Assembly: GCA_902597335.1 (NCBI GenBank)
Contig: CACJXK010000001.1
Location: 291,071 to 355,070, forward strand
DNA from: an uncultured Pelagibacteraceae bacterium
GTDB taxonomy: Bacteria; Pseudomonadota; Alphaproteobacteria; Pelagibacterales; Pelagibacteraceae
Direction: 5' to 3'
DNA length: 64,000 bases
The number at the start of each line of letters is the position of its first letter. Position 1 is the first letter of the stretch. Below are positions 24,220-31,776 of the stretch, piece by piece. A program made the translations under genes and the position numbers. The notes beneath the pieces are model-generated. The model ran no database searches, was not told the DNA's origin, and saw only the letters and a program-made list of their open reading frames with translations.

Positions 24220-25266
24220 GTGGCTAAAATTAAAACAAAAAGAGAAAGAGTAAAATTTGCGTCAGATAATGTAACTGGTGCTTGTCCAGAGGTTTTGGAT
24301 GCAATTCTTAAAGCTAATGACGAAGATAGAACTCCTTATGGTAATGATGAATTGTCAAAGAATCTGCAAAATAAATTTTCAGAAATTTTTGAAAAAGAGG
24401 TAATAGTTTTTCCAACAGCATCAGGAACTGCTGCAAATGCTTTAGCTTTATCAACTATGACGCCATCTTTTGGAAATATTTACTGTCATAGGCTTTCTCA
24501 TATAAATGTAGATGAATGTGGAGCACCTGAATTTTATACTGGAGGAGCAAAATTGGTTAATCTTGATGGGATTAATGGTAAGATTATTCCTGAAGAGTTA
24601 GATGATAGCATATCTGGCAAAGGAATTGTTCATCACACTCAGCCTTCATCTGTTAGCATTACTCAACTTTGTGAAACAGGTGTTGCTTATCAATTAGCTG
24701 AAATAAAAAAAATATCAGAAGTTGCCCATAAACATAAACTAAATATCCATATGGATGGTGCAAGGTTTGCAAATGCTATAGTTTCATTAAACTGTTCTCC
24801 AGCAGAAATGACTTGGAAATCTGGTATAGATGTGTTGTCATTTGGAGCTACAAAAAATGGATGTTTCGCTGCTGAAGCAATAATATTTTTTAATAAAGAT
24901 TTAGTCGGTAACTTACCTTTTTTAATGAAAAGAGCAGGTCATTTATTATCAAAAATGCGTTTTGTATCTGCACAATTAGATGCTTATTTATCAAATGAAG
25001 TTTGGTTAAAAAATGCAAAACATGCGAATGCTATGGGGAAAAAACTAAGCCAAGGCTTACTGAAACACAAAAATATTGAATTAGCTTACCCAACAGATGC
25101 AAATGAGGTTTTTGTTAAAATACCAAAAAATATAATTGATCAATTTAATTCAAATGGTTACAAAATTAATGACGAAGAATGGGAGAATAAAGCAGTTAGG
25201 TTGGTAGCCGCATGGAACACAGACCCATCTGATGTTGATTCATTTTTAAATATAATTAAATCTTAA
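24220..25266 (+). CDS. low-specificity threonine aldolase-type PLP enzyme
   Basis: A 348-residue fold-type I PLP enzyme of the beta-eliminating lyase family. It begins at GTG, two bases after the amidinotransferase stop. Motifs are FASDNVTGACPEVLDAIL, TPYGNDELSKNL, FPTASGTAANALAL, HMDGARFANA (Asp pairing with the PLP nitrogen), and SFGATKNGCFAAEA, whose Lys forms the Schiff base. It cleaves threonine or related beta-hydroxy amino acids to glycine and an aldehyde. Neighbouring amidinotransferase uses glycine, suggesting a short shared pathway. Confidence 0.9.
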   Translation: MAKIKTKRERVKFASDNVTGACPEVLDAILKANDEDRTPYGNDELSKNLQNKFSEIFEKEVIVFPTASGTAANALALSTMTPSFGNIYCHRLSHINVDECGAPEFYTGGAKLVNLDGINGKIIPEELDDSISGKGIVHHTQPSSVSITQLCETGVAYQLAEIKKISEVAHKHKLNIHMDGARFANAIVSLNCSPAEMTWKSGIDVLSFGATKNGCFAAEAIIFFNKDLVGNLPFLMKRAGHLLSKMRFVSAQLDAYLSNEVWLKNAKHANAMGKKLSQGLLKHKNIELAYPTDANEVFVKIPKNIIDQFNSNGYKINDEEWENKAVRLVAAWNTDPSDVDSFLNIIKS

Positions 25267-25267
25267 T

Positions 25268-25495
25268 TTAACTAGGATTTTCTCTTAGAAAGTTAATATA
25301 ATTTACCACTTCATCAAATTTTTCATCCTCAATATCTTTATAACTTGTATTGAATTTACTCTTTACGCAAATTGCGACATGAGCATAAGGATTTCTGCCT
25401 TTAGGATGATTAGGATGATCTGGAAGTTGTCCTTGTAAATAATCGCCAGCTTCCTGAATAATTTTCCAGAGTTTACTTGCGTTTTCTTTGTTCAA
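25268..25495 (-). CDS. small conserved-looking hypothetical protein (75 aa)
   Basis: A 75-residue soluble protein without membrane segments or a signal peptide. The central motif is DHPNHPKGRNPYAHVA, rich in His and Pro, between two helical segments (SKLWKIIQEAGDYLQGQ and EKFDEVVNYINFLREN). I do not recognise a characterised family. It converges on the threonine aldolase gene with a 1-nt gap, so their ends share the same bases. The ordered motif and uninterrupted frame argue for a real protein. Confidence 0.65.
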   Translation of the reverse strand: MNKENASKLWKIIQEAGDYLQGQLPDHPNHPKGRNPYAHVAICVKSKFNTSYKDIEDEKFDEVVNYINFLRENPS

Positions 25496-25523
25496 ACTAC
25501 CTCAATCTTTGTTTTATCTGTTA

Positions 25524-25545
25524 TGTTTCAAGTTTGTTTCAAGTT
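25524..25545. repeat. perfect tandem 11-bp duplication
   Basis: TGTTTCAAGTT occurs twice in direct succession (25524-25534 and 25535-25545) in the gap between the 75-residue ORF and the truncated signal-peptide remnant. It looks like slippage or the scar of a small rearrangement. Confidence 0.85.
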
Positions 25546-25548
25546 GTC

Positions 25549-25596
25549 CTATAAAATCCTATAACCCAGAACCACGATTCCTAAAAGTTGTTTCAT
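25549..25596 (-). pseudogene. truncated copy of the shared signal-peptide start (15 codons)
   Basis: On the minus strand this reads M-K-Q-L-L-G-I-V-V-L-G-Y-R-I-L-stop. The first 36 bases match the starts of the 265-residue (27415-27450) and 147-residue (26006-26041) genes closely: by hand, 31 of 36 bases agree with the former. After codon 11 the similarity ends and a TAG follows. It is best read as the stub left when a third secreted-protein gene was deleted or never completed. Confidence 0.6.
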
Positions 25597-25597
25597 A

Positions 25598-26041
25598 TTA
25601 AAATAATTTATTAGTTGTTGAACATAGTTGAAACCACTCTGTTCTTAAAATATTTTCAACTTTATAAAAATAGTGCTCCTTTTGCCAAGAAGCTACATAT
25701 TTATAAACACCATTAAACCTGTTAATTTCATGAGACCATTTAGTATGAGGATCATAATCTCTATTAGGGTACCACTTAATAGCAGCTTCACTCCATACTA
25801 CATCATTAATTATTTTTTCACGATTAGGTCTTATTTCAATTAATATTTTTCTATTTTCGTTTATTTTGAAAATTGAGTCTTTTATTGGAATTGGTACTGT
25901 TGATTTGTTAAATTTTTCTACATTACCATTTGTCTTGCAATCGATCCCGTTTTCAAATTTGCAAACTATAATTACTTCTTTGGCAAAAGCATTCCCACTC
26001 AACAACAAACCCATAACCAAGATCCCTAAAAGTTTTTTCAT
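25598..26041 (-). CDS. secreted hypothetical protein (147 aa), shared signal peptide
   Basis: A 20-residue signal peptide (MKKLLGILVMGLLLSGNAFA) is followed by a 127-residue mature domain starting KEVIIVCKFENGIDCKTNG. There are two Cys in the first 20 mature residues and one near the C-terminus. No known domain is recognised; the mature part is rich in aromatic residues and Lys, suggesting a beta-rich periplasmic protein. The signal-coding 61 bases are near-identical to those of the 265-residue gene 1.4 kb away, while the mature parts differ. Confidence 0.6.
   Translation of the reverse strand: MKKLLGILVMGLLLSGNAFAKEVIIVCKFENGIDCKTNGNVEKFNKSTVPIPIKDSIFKINENRKILIEIRPNREKIINDVVWSEAAIKWYPNRDYDPHTKWSHEINRFNGVYKYVASWQKEHYFYKVENILRTEWFQLCSTTNKLF
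25981..26041 (-). repeat. signal-peptide coding repeat, copy 1
   Basis: The first 61 bases of the 147-residue gene agree with 27390-27450 at about 53 of 61 positions by hand alignment. Similarity stops at the signal peptidase site, so only the export signal is shared. Confidence 0.7.
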
Positions 26042-26044
26042 ATA

Positions 26045-26641
26045 TTAAATATATTCACCTTTCTCATTTAGGTGAGGAAAGTCATTTGTTATTCTTCTGA
26101 TTTTATCTTTGTATTTTTCTATATTAACACCTCTATAATATTTAATAAAGGTTGGCATCTCACATGCTCGATAGATATCAAGACGTTTAAAAAAATAATC
26201 CAAAAAACTAATAGATCTCTCACAATAAAGATCTTTTGCATCTTCCATCTCTTTGTATTCTAAATGATACATTTCAAGTTGCTCTGGAAACCAATTGGCA
26301 TCCATATAAGAATCTAAATCAAATAAATCTGAAGGTTGCCAAATAACTTTTCGATTACCCAAACCAAACTCTCTAACTAAATTTGCAAATTTTCCACCTC
26401 TATCAACGTGTGCATAAGGTACTCTTGGATGACTGAGTGTTCTATCTGTTAAATCCAAAAAGATACCCTCAAGATGAAATAATTTTTTACCAACTACTTT
26501 TCCATCTAATTCTCCATCTGGATTATAATCCTCTTTTACAAAATCATAGTCGGCATTACAAAATTGTTCAGTTAACTCATAATCTTGATGAGCAATCATA
26601 TTATTAGTTATTTTTTGAAAATAGTTTTGGATGAAGTTCAT
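26045..26641 (-). CDS. cytoplasmic hypothetical protein (198 aa)
   Basis: A 198-residue soluble acidic protein with no signal peptide or membrane segment. It is rich in Tyr, Asp, Glu and Phe, with segments such as FCNADYDFVKEDYNPDGELDGK, HPRVPYAHVDRGGKFANLV and KVIWQPSDLFDLDSYMDANWFP. I recognise no domain and see no nucleotide-binding or metal-binding signature I would trust. It is embedded between two secreted hypothetical proteins on the same strand, 3 and 11 nt from them, so it is probably in the same transcript. Confidence 0.6.
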   Translation of the reverse strand: MNFIQNYFQKITNNMIAHQDYELTEQFCNADYDFVKEDYNPDGELDGKVVGKKLFHLEGIFLDLTDRTLSHPRVPYAHVDRGGKFANLVREFGLGNRKVIWQPSDLFDLDSYMDANWFPEQLEMYHLEYKEMEDAKDLYCERSISFLDYFFKRLDIYRACEMPTFIKYYRGVNIEKYKDKIRRITNDFPHLNEKGEYI

Positions 26642-26652
26642 TTTACAAAAAA

Positions 26653-27450
26653 TTAATCTATTCTAGGTTTTAATTTGCCTAATTTATTTATGTCAATAGT
26701 TGAACATTTAGAGACTCTTTTTATCATTTTAATTTCATCTTTAGTGAATAAATTTTTATCTAAATATCCTATGCCTGAAGTCATTATCATGGAATATTTA
26801 TCAAGACTCAAATAATATTTTGAATTATCATTTTCGATGTTCCAAAAATCTTTAGATATTGCCATAATTGTTCCCTTATTATTTAATTCTATTGGAAGTC
26901 TTGATAAAAATTTTCCTAATTTCCAATCCCAGTTAAAAGATATTTTTTTTTCACCTATGGCATAATATAAATTATCGTCATTTAAAAATTCTTCATAAGT
27001 TGTGGGATATTTTGGATAAAAAATTGTATGTCCCCCACACATTAGTATAGATATTTTATCTTTAAAGTTTTTTTTTGAACTTTTTTCATCATACCATTCA
27101 CAAGTTAAATAATAATTTTTAATTACTTTCGGGTTAAGATTTGGAATTTTTTCATCTTTGATTATTCCAGAGATAAAATTAAAAGGTTCAAATGTTTTGA
27201 TACTATAAGGATCAATTATTAAAGTTATATTTTTTTCATATATTGTTTCGTTATTGTTCCCTGTAATCTTAAATTTTTTTATTTTAATTTTTTTATTTGA
27301 TGTACTTTCAATTTTAAAAATTGGAAATGCTTTATTGGAGGCATTAGTCTTATAAAAACTATATCCATCACCACATGATTTGTCATTATCTGCAAAGGCA
27401 TTCCCACTAAGCAACAAACCCAGAACTAAGATTCCTAAAAGTTTTTTCAT
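26653..27450 (-). CDS. secreted hypothetical protein (265 aa), shared signal peptide
   Basis: A 20-residue signal peptide (MKKLLGILVLGLLLSGNAFA) is followed by a Lys/Asn-rich mature region with four Cys: at the N-terminus (DKSCGDGY), in YLTCEWYD and LMCGGHTIFYP, and near the C-terminus in SKCSTIDIN. Disulfides in the periplasm are likely. No family is recognised. The start overlaps the stop of the 55-residue membrane ORF by 1 nt (TAATG), consistent with one transcript. Confidence 0.6.
   Translation of the reverse strand: MKKLLGILVLGLLLSGNAFADNDKSCGDGYSFYKTNASNKAFPIFKIESTSNKKIKIKKFKITGNNNETIYEKNITLIIDPYSIKTFEPFNFISGIIKDEKIPNLNPKVIKNYYLTCEWYDEKSSKKNFKDKISILMCGGHTIFYPKYPTTYEEFLNDDNLYYAIGEKKISFNWDWKLGKFLSRLPIELNNKGTIMAISKDFWNIENDNSKYYLSLDKYSMIMTSGIGYLDKNLFTKDEIKMIKRVSKCSTIDINKLGKLKPRID
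27390..27450 (-). repeat. signal-peptide coding repeat, copy 2
   Basis: The partner of 25981-26041. The encoded export signals differ at a single residue (Leu versus Met at position 10), whereas the mature proteins are unrelated by eye. Confidence 0.7.
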
Positions 27451-27617
27451 TAATCCTTAAATAAATAAATAAAAGTTAAAATTATAAGCACTATGATAAT
27501 CCAAATAGTAAAATTAGTTAATAATTGTTTTAATTTAGAATTAGACTGTAAAAAAACAGGTAGAACCAACAATAGAGCTCCTATCAAATATACTACAGGT
27601 ATTAGTTGATCCATCAT
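27450..27617 (-). CDS. small two-helix membrane protein (55 aa)
   Basis: The ORF begins with two ATG codons (27617 and 27614). It encodes two hydrophobic helices (about residues 5-23 and 35-53) joined by a short basic loop, QSNSKLKQLL. The stop overlaps the start of the 265-residue secreted protein in TAATG. The composition and coupling support a genuine short membrane protein. No function can be assigned. Confidence 0.6.
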   Translation of the reverse strand: MMDQLIPVVYLIGALLLVLPVFLQSNSKLKQLLTNFTIWIIIVLIILTFIYLFKD

Positions 27618-27748
27618 CCAAGATTAACAAATCCTGAACCATGAGTCTATTTGCTTTAAAAATGGCTATTTGATTTATCTCAAAAGTCTCTAGTCTGGAC
27701 ACTAGTTTGTTACTTAAATTAATGAATCTGCAAGCGAATAATTTTTAT

Positions 27749-27871
27749 TTAAAATCCACCACGCCAATTGTTTTTAGATTTCAAATCTTTCTCTTCTTGT
27801 TTTGAAGTAGGTCTAAATAAATAAAAACTTATGACAACAATAACAAATATACCCAAAATGATTTCAATCAT
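27749..27871 (-). CDS. single-helix membrane microprotein (40 aa)
   Basis: A 40-residue ORF with an N-terminal membrane helix (IIEI-like start, residues 2-19, ILGIFVIVVISFYLF) and a polar tail (RPTSKQEEKDLKSKNNWRGGF). It begins 7 nt after the yajQ stop on the same strand. The clear split into a helix and a charged tail favours a real product over chance, but the ORF is short. No family is recognised. Confidence 0.5.
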   Translation of the reverse strand: MIEIILGIFVIVVISFYLFRPTSKQEEKDLKSKNNWRGGF

Positions 27872-27877
27872 ATTTGA

Positions 27878-28363
27878 TTAATCTCTAAAGTTTATAAATT
27901 CAATTGGAAGTCCTATATCAATTTCTTGTATTGCAGATATTGCTTCTTGAAGGTCATCTCTTTTTTTTCCTTGAGCTCTTAATTCTTCTCCTTGAATTTT
28001 AATTTGGATTTTAAGTTTAAGTTTTTTTACATCAGCAATAATCTTCTTAGCATTTTCTTGACTAATGCCCTCTACTAATTCACTGACTTGTCTGATGGTT
28101 CCACCAGCTGCACCTTCTGAATTTTTAACGATTATTACTCTTGGATCTACTTTTCTTCTTATAAGATGAACTTGTAGCAATTCATTTACTTGTTTTAATT
28201 TTAATTCATCTGGCGCTATTGTAGTTATTATTTTATCTTTTCTCTCAATTGAAATATTAAGTCCCTTAAAATCATATCGGTTAGCAATTTCTCTTAAACA
28301 ATTTGCAAGAGCATTGTCAAATTCTTGATAATTAATTTTACTTATTACATCAAATGAAGGCAT
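27878..28363 (-). CDS. yajQ: YajQ family nucleotide-binding protein
   Basis: A 161-residue protein with two ferredoxin-like repeats and full family length. Signatures are MPSFDVISKINYQEFDNAL, NRYDFKG near residues 29-35, VDPRVIIVKNSEGAAGGTIRQ and LKIQIKIQGEELRAQGKKRDDLQ. Homologues bind nucleotides or RNA, and a Xanthomonas member senses cyclic di-GMP; which applies here is unknown. It is divergent from the hydroxyacid dehydrogenase, with 97 nt between the starts. Confidence 0.93.
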   Translation of the reverse strand: MPSFDVISKINYQEFDNALANCLREIANRYDFKGLNISIERKDKIITTIAPDELKLKQVNELLQVHLIRRKVDPRVIIVKNSEGAAGGTIRQVSELVEGISQENAKKIIADVKKLKLKIQIKIQGEELRAQGKKRDDLQEAISAIQEIDIGLPIEFINFRD

Positions 28364-28460
28364 AATTTTAATATTCTATACAATATTACATTTTTTTATG
28401 AGAACAACCTTCTCTAATCATTGTTATAATTTTTAAAATTTTAGTATATTTTAATTTTAA

Positions 28461-29486
28461 ATGTCCAAAGGTAAAATTAAAATTCATATAAGAAATAATC
28501 ACTGGAAAAAAGGTTCTTTGCCTTGTGATTTAGAAGGTGAAAAAAATAGTAGCGTTCCAAAAGAATTATTTGAGAATTTTCTCAATAAACACCCAAAGAT
28601 AAAACATAAGATTTCATACATAGTTGATTGGGATGATGATAATTGGAAATCATCAATGAAAGATGCAGATATCTTACTTGCTTGGGACTTTCCAACAAAT
28701 GATTTGAGTGAAATAGCACCAAATTTAAAATGGATTCATATTGTTTCAGCAGGAGTTAATCACCTTTACCCATTTGACTGGATTAAAAAAGATTTAGTTA
28801 TAACAAATAGCAGTGGGATACATGCAAAAAAGGCTGGGGAATTTGGTTTGATGAGTATTTTGATGCTTCAAAATCATATGACAAAAATAATTACTAATCA
28901 AAGAAATAGAGAGTTTGTAACTTTATTAAGCAACCCAATTGAGAATAAAAAAGTTTTGGTAGTTGGAACTGGATCATTAGGAGGGTCAATGATTAAACAT
29001 ATCAGTGCATTGGGGGCAAATGTAATTGGTATCAATAGAAGGGGAAGAAAAGTAGAGGGATGTTCAAAAGTTATCACTTTTGATAGAATTGATGAAGTTT
29101 TACCTGAAGCTGATTTTCTTTATTTAGCTGTTCCAGAAACAAATGATACTAAAGGATTAATAAATAAGAAAAGATTAGATGTTCTTAAAGCTACGTGTGG
29201 AATTGTTAATATTGGTCGCCAATCTGTAATGGATTATGAGCATTTAAGAAAAAAATTAAAAAAAAATGAAATTTCTGGAGCAATTTTAGATGTTTTTTCA
29301 GAGGAGCCTATAAATAGAAATTCTAAATTTTGGGATACTCCAAATTTAGTCATTACACCTCATATATCGTCAGACAGTAAAGGAAAATATATCGAAATGG
29401 TTTTAGAAAAGTTTTTTGATAATTTAAAACTATTTATTGATCAAAAAAAATTACTTAATCGAGTAGATCCTAATCTAGGTTATTAA
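28461..29486 (+). CDS. D-isomer-specific 2-hydroxyacid dehydrogenase family protein
   Basis: A 341-residue NAD(P)-dependent reductase. The substrate-domain region has LKWIHIVSAGVNHLYPFDW. The cofactor loop is VVGTGSLGGSMIKHISALGANVIGINRRG, in which a basic Arg-Arg follows strand two and favours NADPH. The C-terminal part holds NIGRQSVMDYEHL (an Arg near the usual catalytic Arg), LDVFSEEPI (Glu) and TPHISSD (catalytic His). Substrate not determined; glyoxylate/hydroxypyruvate-type activity is possible. It converges on an MFS gene. Confidence 0.87.
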   Translation: MSKGKIKIHIRNNHWKKGSLPCDLEGEKNSSVPKELFENFLNKHPKIKHKISYIVDWDDDNWKSSMKDADILLAWDFPTNDLSEIAPNLKWIHIVSAGVNHLYPFDWIKKDLVITNSSGIHAKKAGEFGLMSILMLQNHMTKIITNQRNREFVTLLSNPIENKKVLVVGTGSLGGSMIKHISALGANVIGINRRGRKVEGCSKVITFDRIDEVLPEADFLYLAVPETNDTKGLINKKRLDVLKATCGIVNIGRQSVMDYEHLRKKLKKNEISGAILDVFSEEPINRNSKFWDTPNLVITPHISSDSKGKYIEMVLEKFFDNLKLFIDQKKLLNRVDPNLGY

Positions 29487-29518
29487 TTTGTTTCTTTAAA
29501 CTCTCGCTTTATTAAAGA

Positions 29519-30841
29519 TTATCCAAGACTATTTGGGACTTCCTTATTTTTAGTTCCTTCTTTTGATGTTGATTTTATTGGTTCTTCAATAGGCTCAGCA
29601 GCTGGATTTAATTCTAAGCCAATTGGCGTAATTGTAGTTGGCAGAGGGGTAAACTGCGAGTCTGGATTTTCAACAACTTCTCTGACCTTCATCCTATAAA
29701 TACCATAAATACCTATAAATACATGGAATATGATTAAAAAAATGAAATAACCATTCTCTCCAACAAAATCCATAAACAAGGAGCACAAAAATGGACCACT
29801 CATAGCTCCCATACCAAAAGCAAATTGTAAACCAGCACCTGCTGAAACAAACTTCTCTTTAGCTACAAAATCATTTGTGTGCGCAAATATTAACGCAAAC
29901 ATTGGAAGACTAAAGAATGCATATAAACCTGTAAACACATAAAACCAAAACTTTGAACTTGCTAATCCATCGGGCAAATGCATTGTCCCTACAGAAAAAA
30001 TTGCACATAGTGCAAAAAAAGCTGCAGCAAACGTAGAATAAACAGTTACTGTCCTTCTGTCATAAATATCAGATAGTTTTCCAATTGGCCATTGTGAGAT
30101 AGCACCAGAAATTGCAACTAGAAAAGTTACAAAAGATATTTCAAATATGCTAAAATTCATTGCTGCAGCATACACTGCAATTAATGCAAACATCGCTGAA
30201 TGACAAATGCCACACAAAACAGCGCTTACCATACCAAACGGGGAGGCTTCATAAAGTTCTTTAATTTTCATACCAATAATTTTTTTAAATTTTGGAGCTT
30301 TCTTTTTTGTAAGTAGAATTGGAACAAGCGATAAAGACATAAATAGTGAAACTAAGATAAAAGGTTGAAAGTTTTCAGGTCTACTAAAATTTAAAAAAAA
30401 CATTCCTATTGCCATAGAACTAAAGAGTACAATCATGTAAATTGATAAAACACTTCCTCTATTTTTATTACTTGCTCTATCGTTTAACCAACTTTCTGCA
30501 ATTGTATAAAGACAAACCATAGAAAATCCTGAAAAAACTCTAAGTACAAACCAAGTTAAAGGATTTATTACAATTGAGTGAATTAATACGACTATTGATG
30601 CAATTGAAGCAAAAGCAGCAAATACCCTTATGTGACCTACTCTTGAAACAAGGATAGGTACTGTTCGTGCACCAATAAAGTACCCAACAAAATATCCCGT
30701 TAACATAAACCCTGTAGCAGTTATACTAAAACTCTCATGTACGGCTCTTACTCCAAGCAATGACACTTGGAAACCGTGAGCTAACATAATTAGCCCCATA
30801 CCTGTAAAAAGGGCCCATGAGTTTTTTAATATCTTATCCAT
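29519..30841 (-). CDS. MFS transporter (YcaD-like)
   Basis: A 440-residue major-facilitator protein with 12 predicted helices. The early loop has FVGYFIGARTVPILVSRVGHIRVFA, a variant of the MFS A-motif, and the second half repeats it as QWPIGKLSDIYDRRTVTVYS. A hydrophilic C-terminal tail of about 60 residues is rich in Pro, Thr and Glu. Related proteins are annotated as YcaD-type with unknown substrate. It is downstream of the EamA/glutathione genes on the same strand with a 41-nt gap. Confidence 0.87.
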   Translation of the reverse strand: MDKILKNSWALFTGMGLIMLAHGFQVSLLGVRAVHESFSITATGFMLTGYFVGYFIGARTVPILVSRVGHIRVFAAFASIASIVVLIHSIVINPLTWFVLRVFSGFSMVCLYTIAESWLNDRASNKNRGSVLSIYMIVLFSSMAIGMFFLNFSRPENFQPFILVSLFMSLSLVPILLTKKKAPKFKKIIGMKIKELYEASPFGMVSAVLCGICHSAMFALIAVYAAAMNFSIFEISFVTFLVAISGAISQWPIGKLSDIYDRRTVTVYSTFAAAFFALCAIFSVGTMHLPDGLASSKFWFYVFTGLYAFFSLPMFALIFAHTNDFVAKEKFVSAGAGLQFAFGMGAMSGPFLCSLFMDFVGENGYFIFLIIFHVFIGIYGIYRMKVREVVENPDSQFTPLPTTITPIGLELNPAAEPIEEPIKSTSKEGTKNKEVPNSLG

Positions 30842-30882
30842 AATTTCGCTATCTATGGATGATTTAATATTAAATCAAGAAA

Positions 30883-31776
30883 TTAATTATTAATTTTTTG
30901 AGGTTCTCTAAGTTTTAAAAAAGAGTGGGTGGCTATAGTTGTTATAATTATAATTCCACCAATTATGGTCTCTAAAGTTGGTTGCTCTTTTATAACCAAC
31001 CAAACCCAAATTGGGCCAATTATAGTTTCAAGTAAGAAAAACAAATTCACTTCCTCAGCAGGAATAAACCTAGGTGCAATTGTCACCAAAACAAATGGAA
31101 GAGCTACACAAACTATGCACATTAAAGGTATATAAATCTGATCAGATCCGATTAAATTGAAATTTTCTACAAAAAAGAAGGCAAAAACAGCAACTCCTAA
31201 TTTTCCCATGACAGCAGATGGCAAAAGATCTCTGTCTTTAGCATATCTTATCAGTACAGCGTTGACTGCTAACCCTGCAGCGGTAACAAATCCCATAATA
31301 TTTCCAAAGAGATTTCCTATTTTAATTGAGTCATAGAATATGAATAAAACAGCAAAAAATGTTATAAAAATAGCTATCCAGGTTCCTTTACTAGGTATCT
31401 CTTTTAAAAAAATAGCACCTAAAATTGCAGATAGCATTGGTGCTAGTGCAATCATGATCAGGGTATTAGCTACATTTGTATTTTGAATAGATATTATGAA
31501 AGTAATATTGCATATTGAAAAGCTGATAGCATAAAATATGCCAACAGTACCAACTTTAAAAAATGCGTTTATAAAATTTTGTCTATAAAATAATAACAGT
31601 CCAATAAAAACAACAAAAAAAGGGATTATACCTCTATAAAAAAGCATTCCCCAAGTTTCAATGTTAGAAAGTCTAATTAAAAGTGAGTCAGGTGTTATGA
31701 ACATTACAGCCACAAAAGCTAGCAATGATCCTTTTTTTTGATCAGATAATTTATTCAAGCCTTTAAACCTTTCCAA
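30883..31776 (-). CDS. EamA-family (DMT superfamily) transporter
   Basis: A 297-residue protein with ten predicted helices, the fourth EamA protein in the window. Landmarks are WGMLFYRGIIPFFVVFIGLL, ILGAIFLKEIPSKGTWIAIFI closing repeat one, and NLFFLLETIIGPIWVWLVIKEQP in repeat two. The start lies 22 nt inside the end of gshB, so it is translationally coupled to the glutathione genes. A link to thiol or precursor transport is an inference from position only. Confidence 0.86.
   Translation of the reverse strand: MERFKGLNKLSDQKKGSLLAFVAVMFITPDSLLIRLSNIETWGMLFYRGIIPFFVVFIGLLLFYRQNFINAFFKVGTVGIFYAISFSICNITFIISIQNTNVANTLIMIALAPMLSAILGAIFLKEIPSKGTWIAIFITFFAVLFIFYDSIKIGNLFGNIMGFVTAAGLAVNAVLIRYAKDRDLLPSAVMGKLGVAVFAFFFVENFNLIGSDQIYIPLMCIVCVALPFVLVTIAPRFIPAEEVNLFFLLETIIGPIWVWLVIKEQPTLETIIGGIIIITTIATHSFLKLREPQKINN

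Noticed and set aside
28400..28414. short inverted repeat GAGAA-CAACC-TTCTC between yajQ and the dehydrogenase
   Set aside because: A 5-bp stem is expected by chance and has no T-tract; not called as a terminator or operator.
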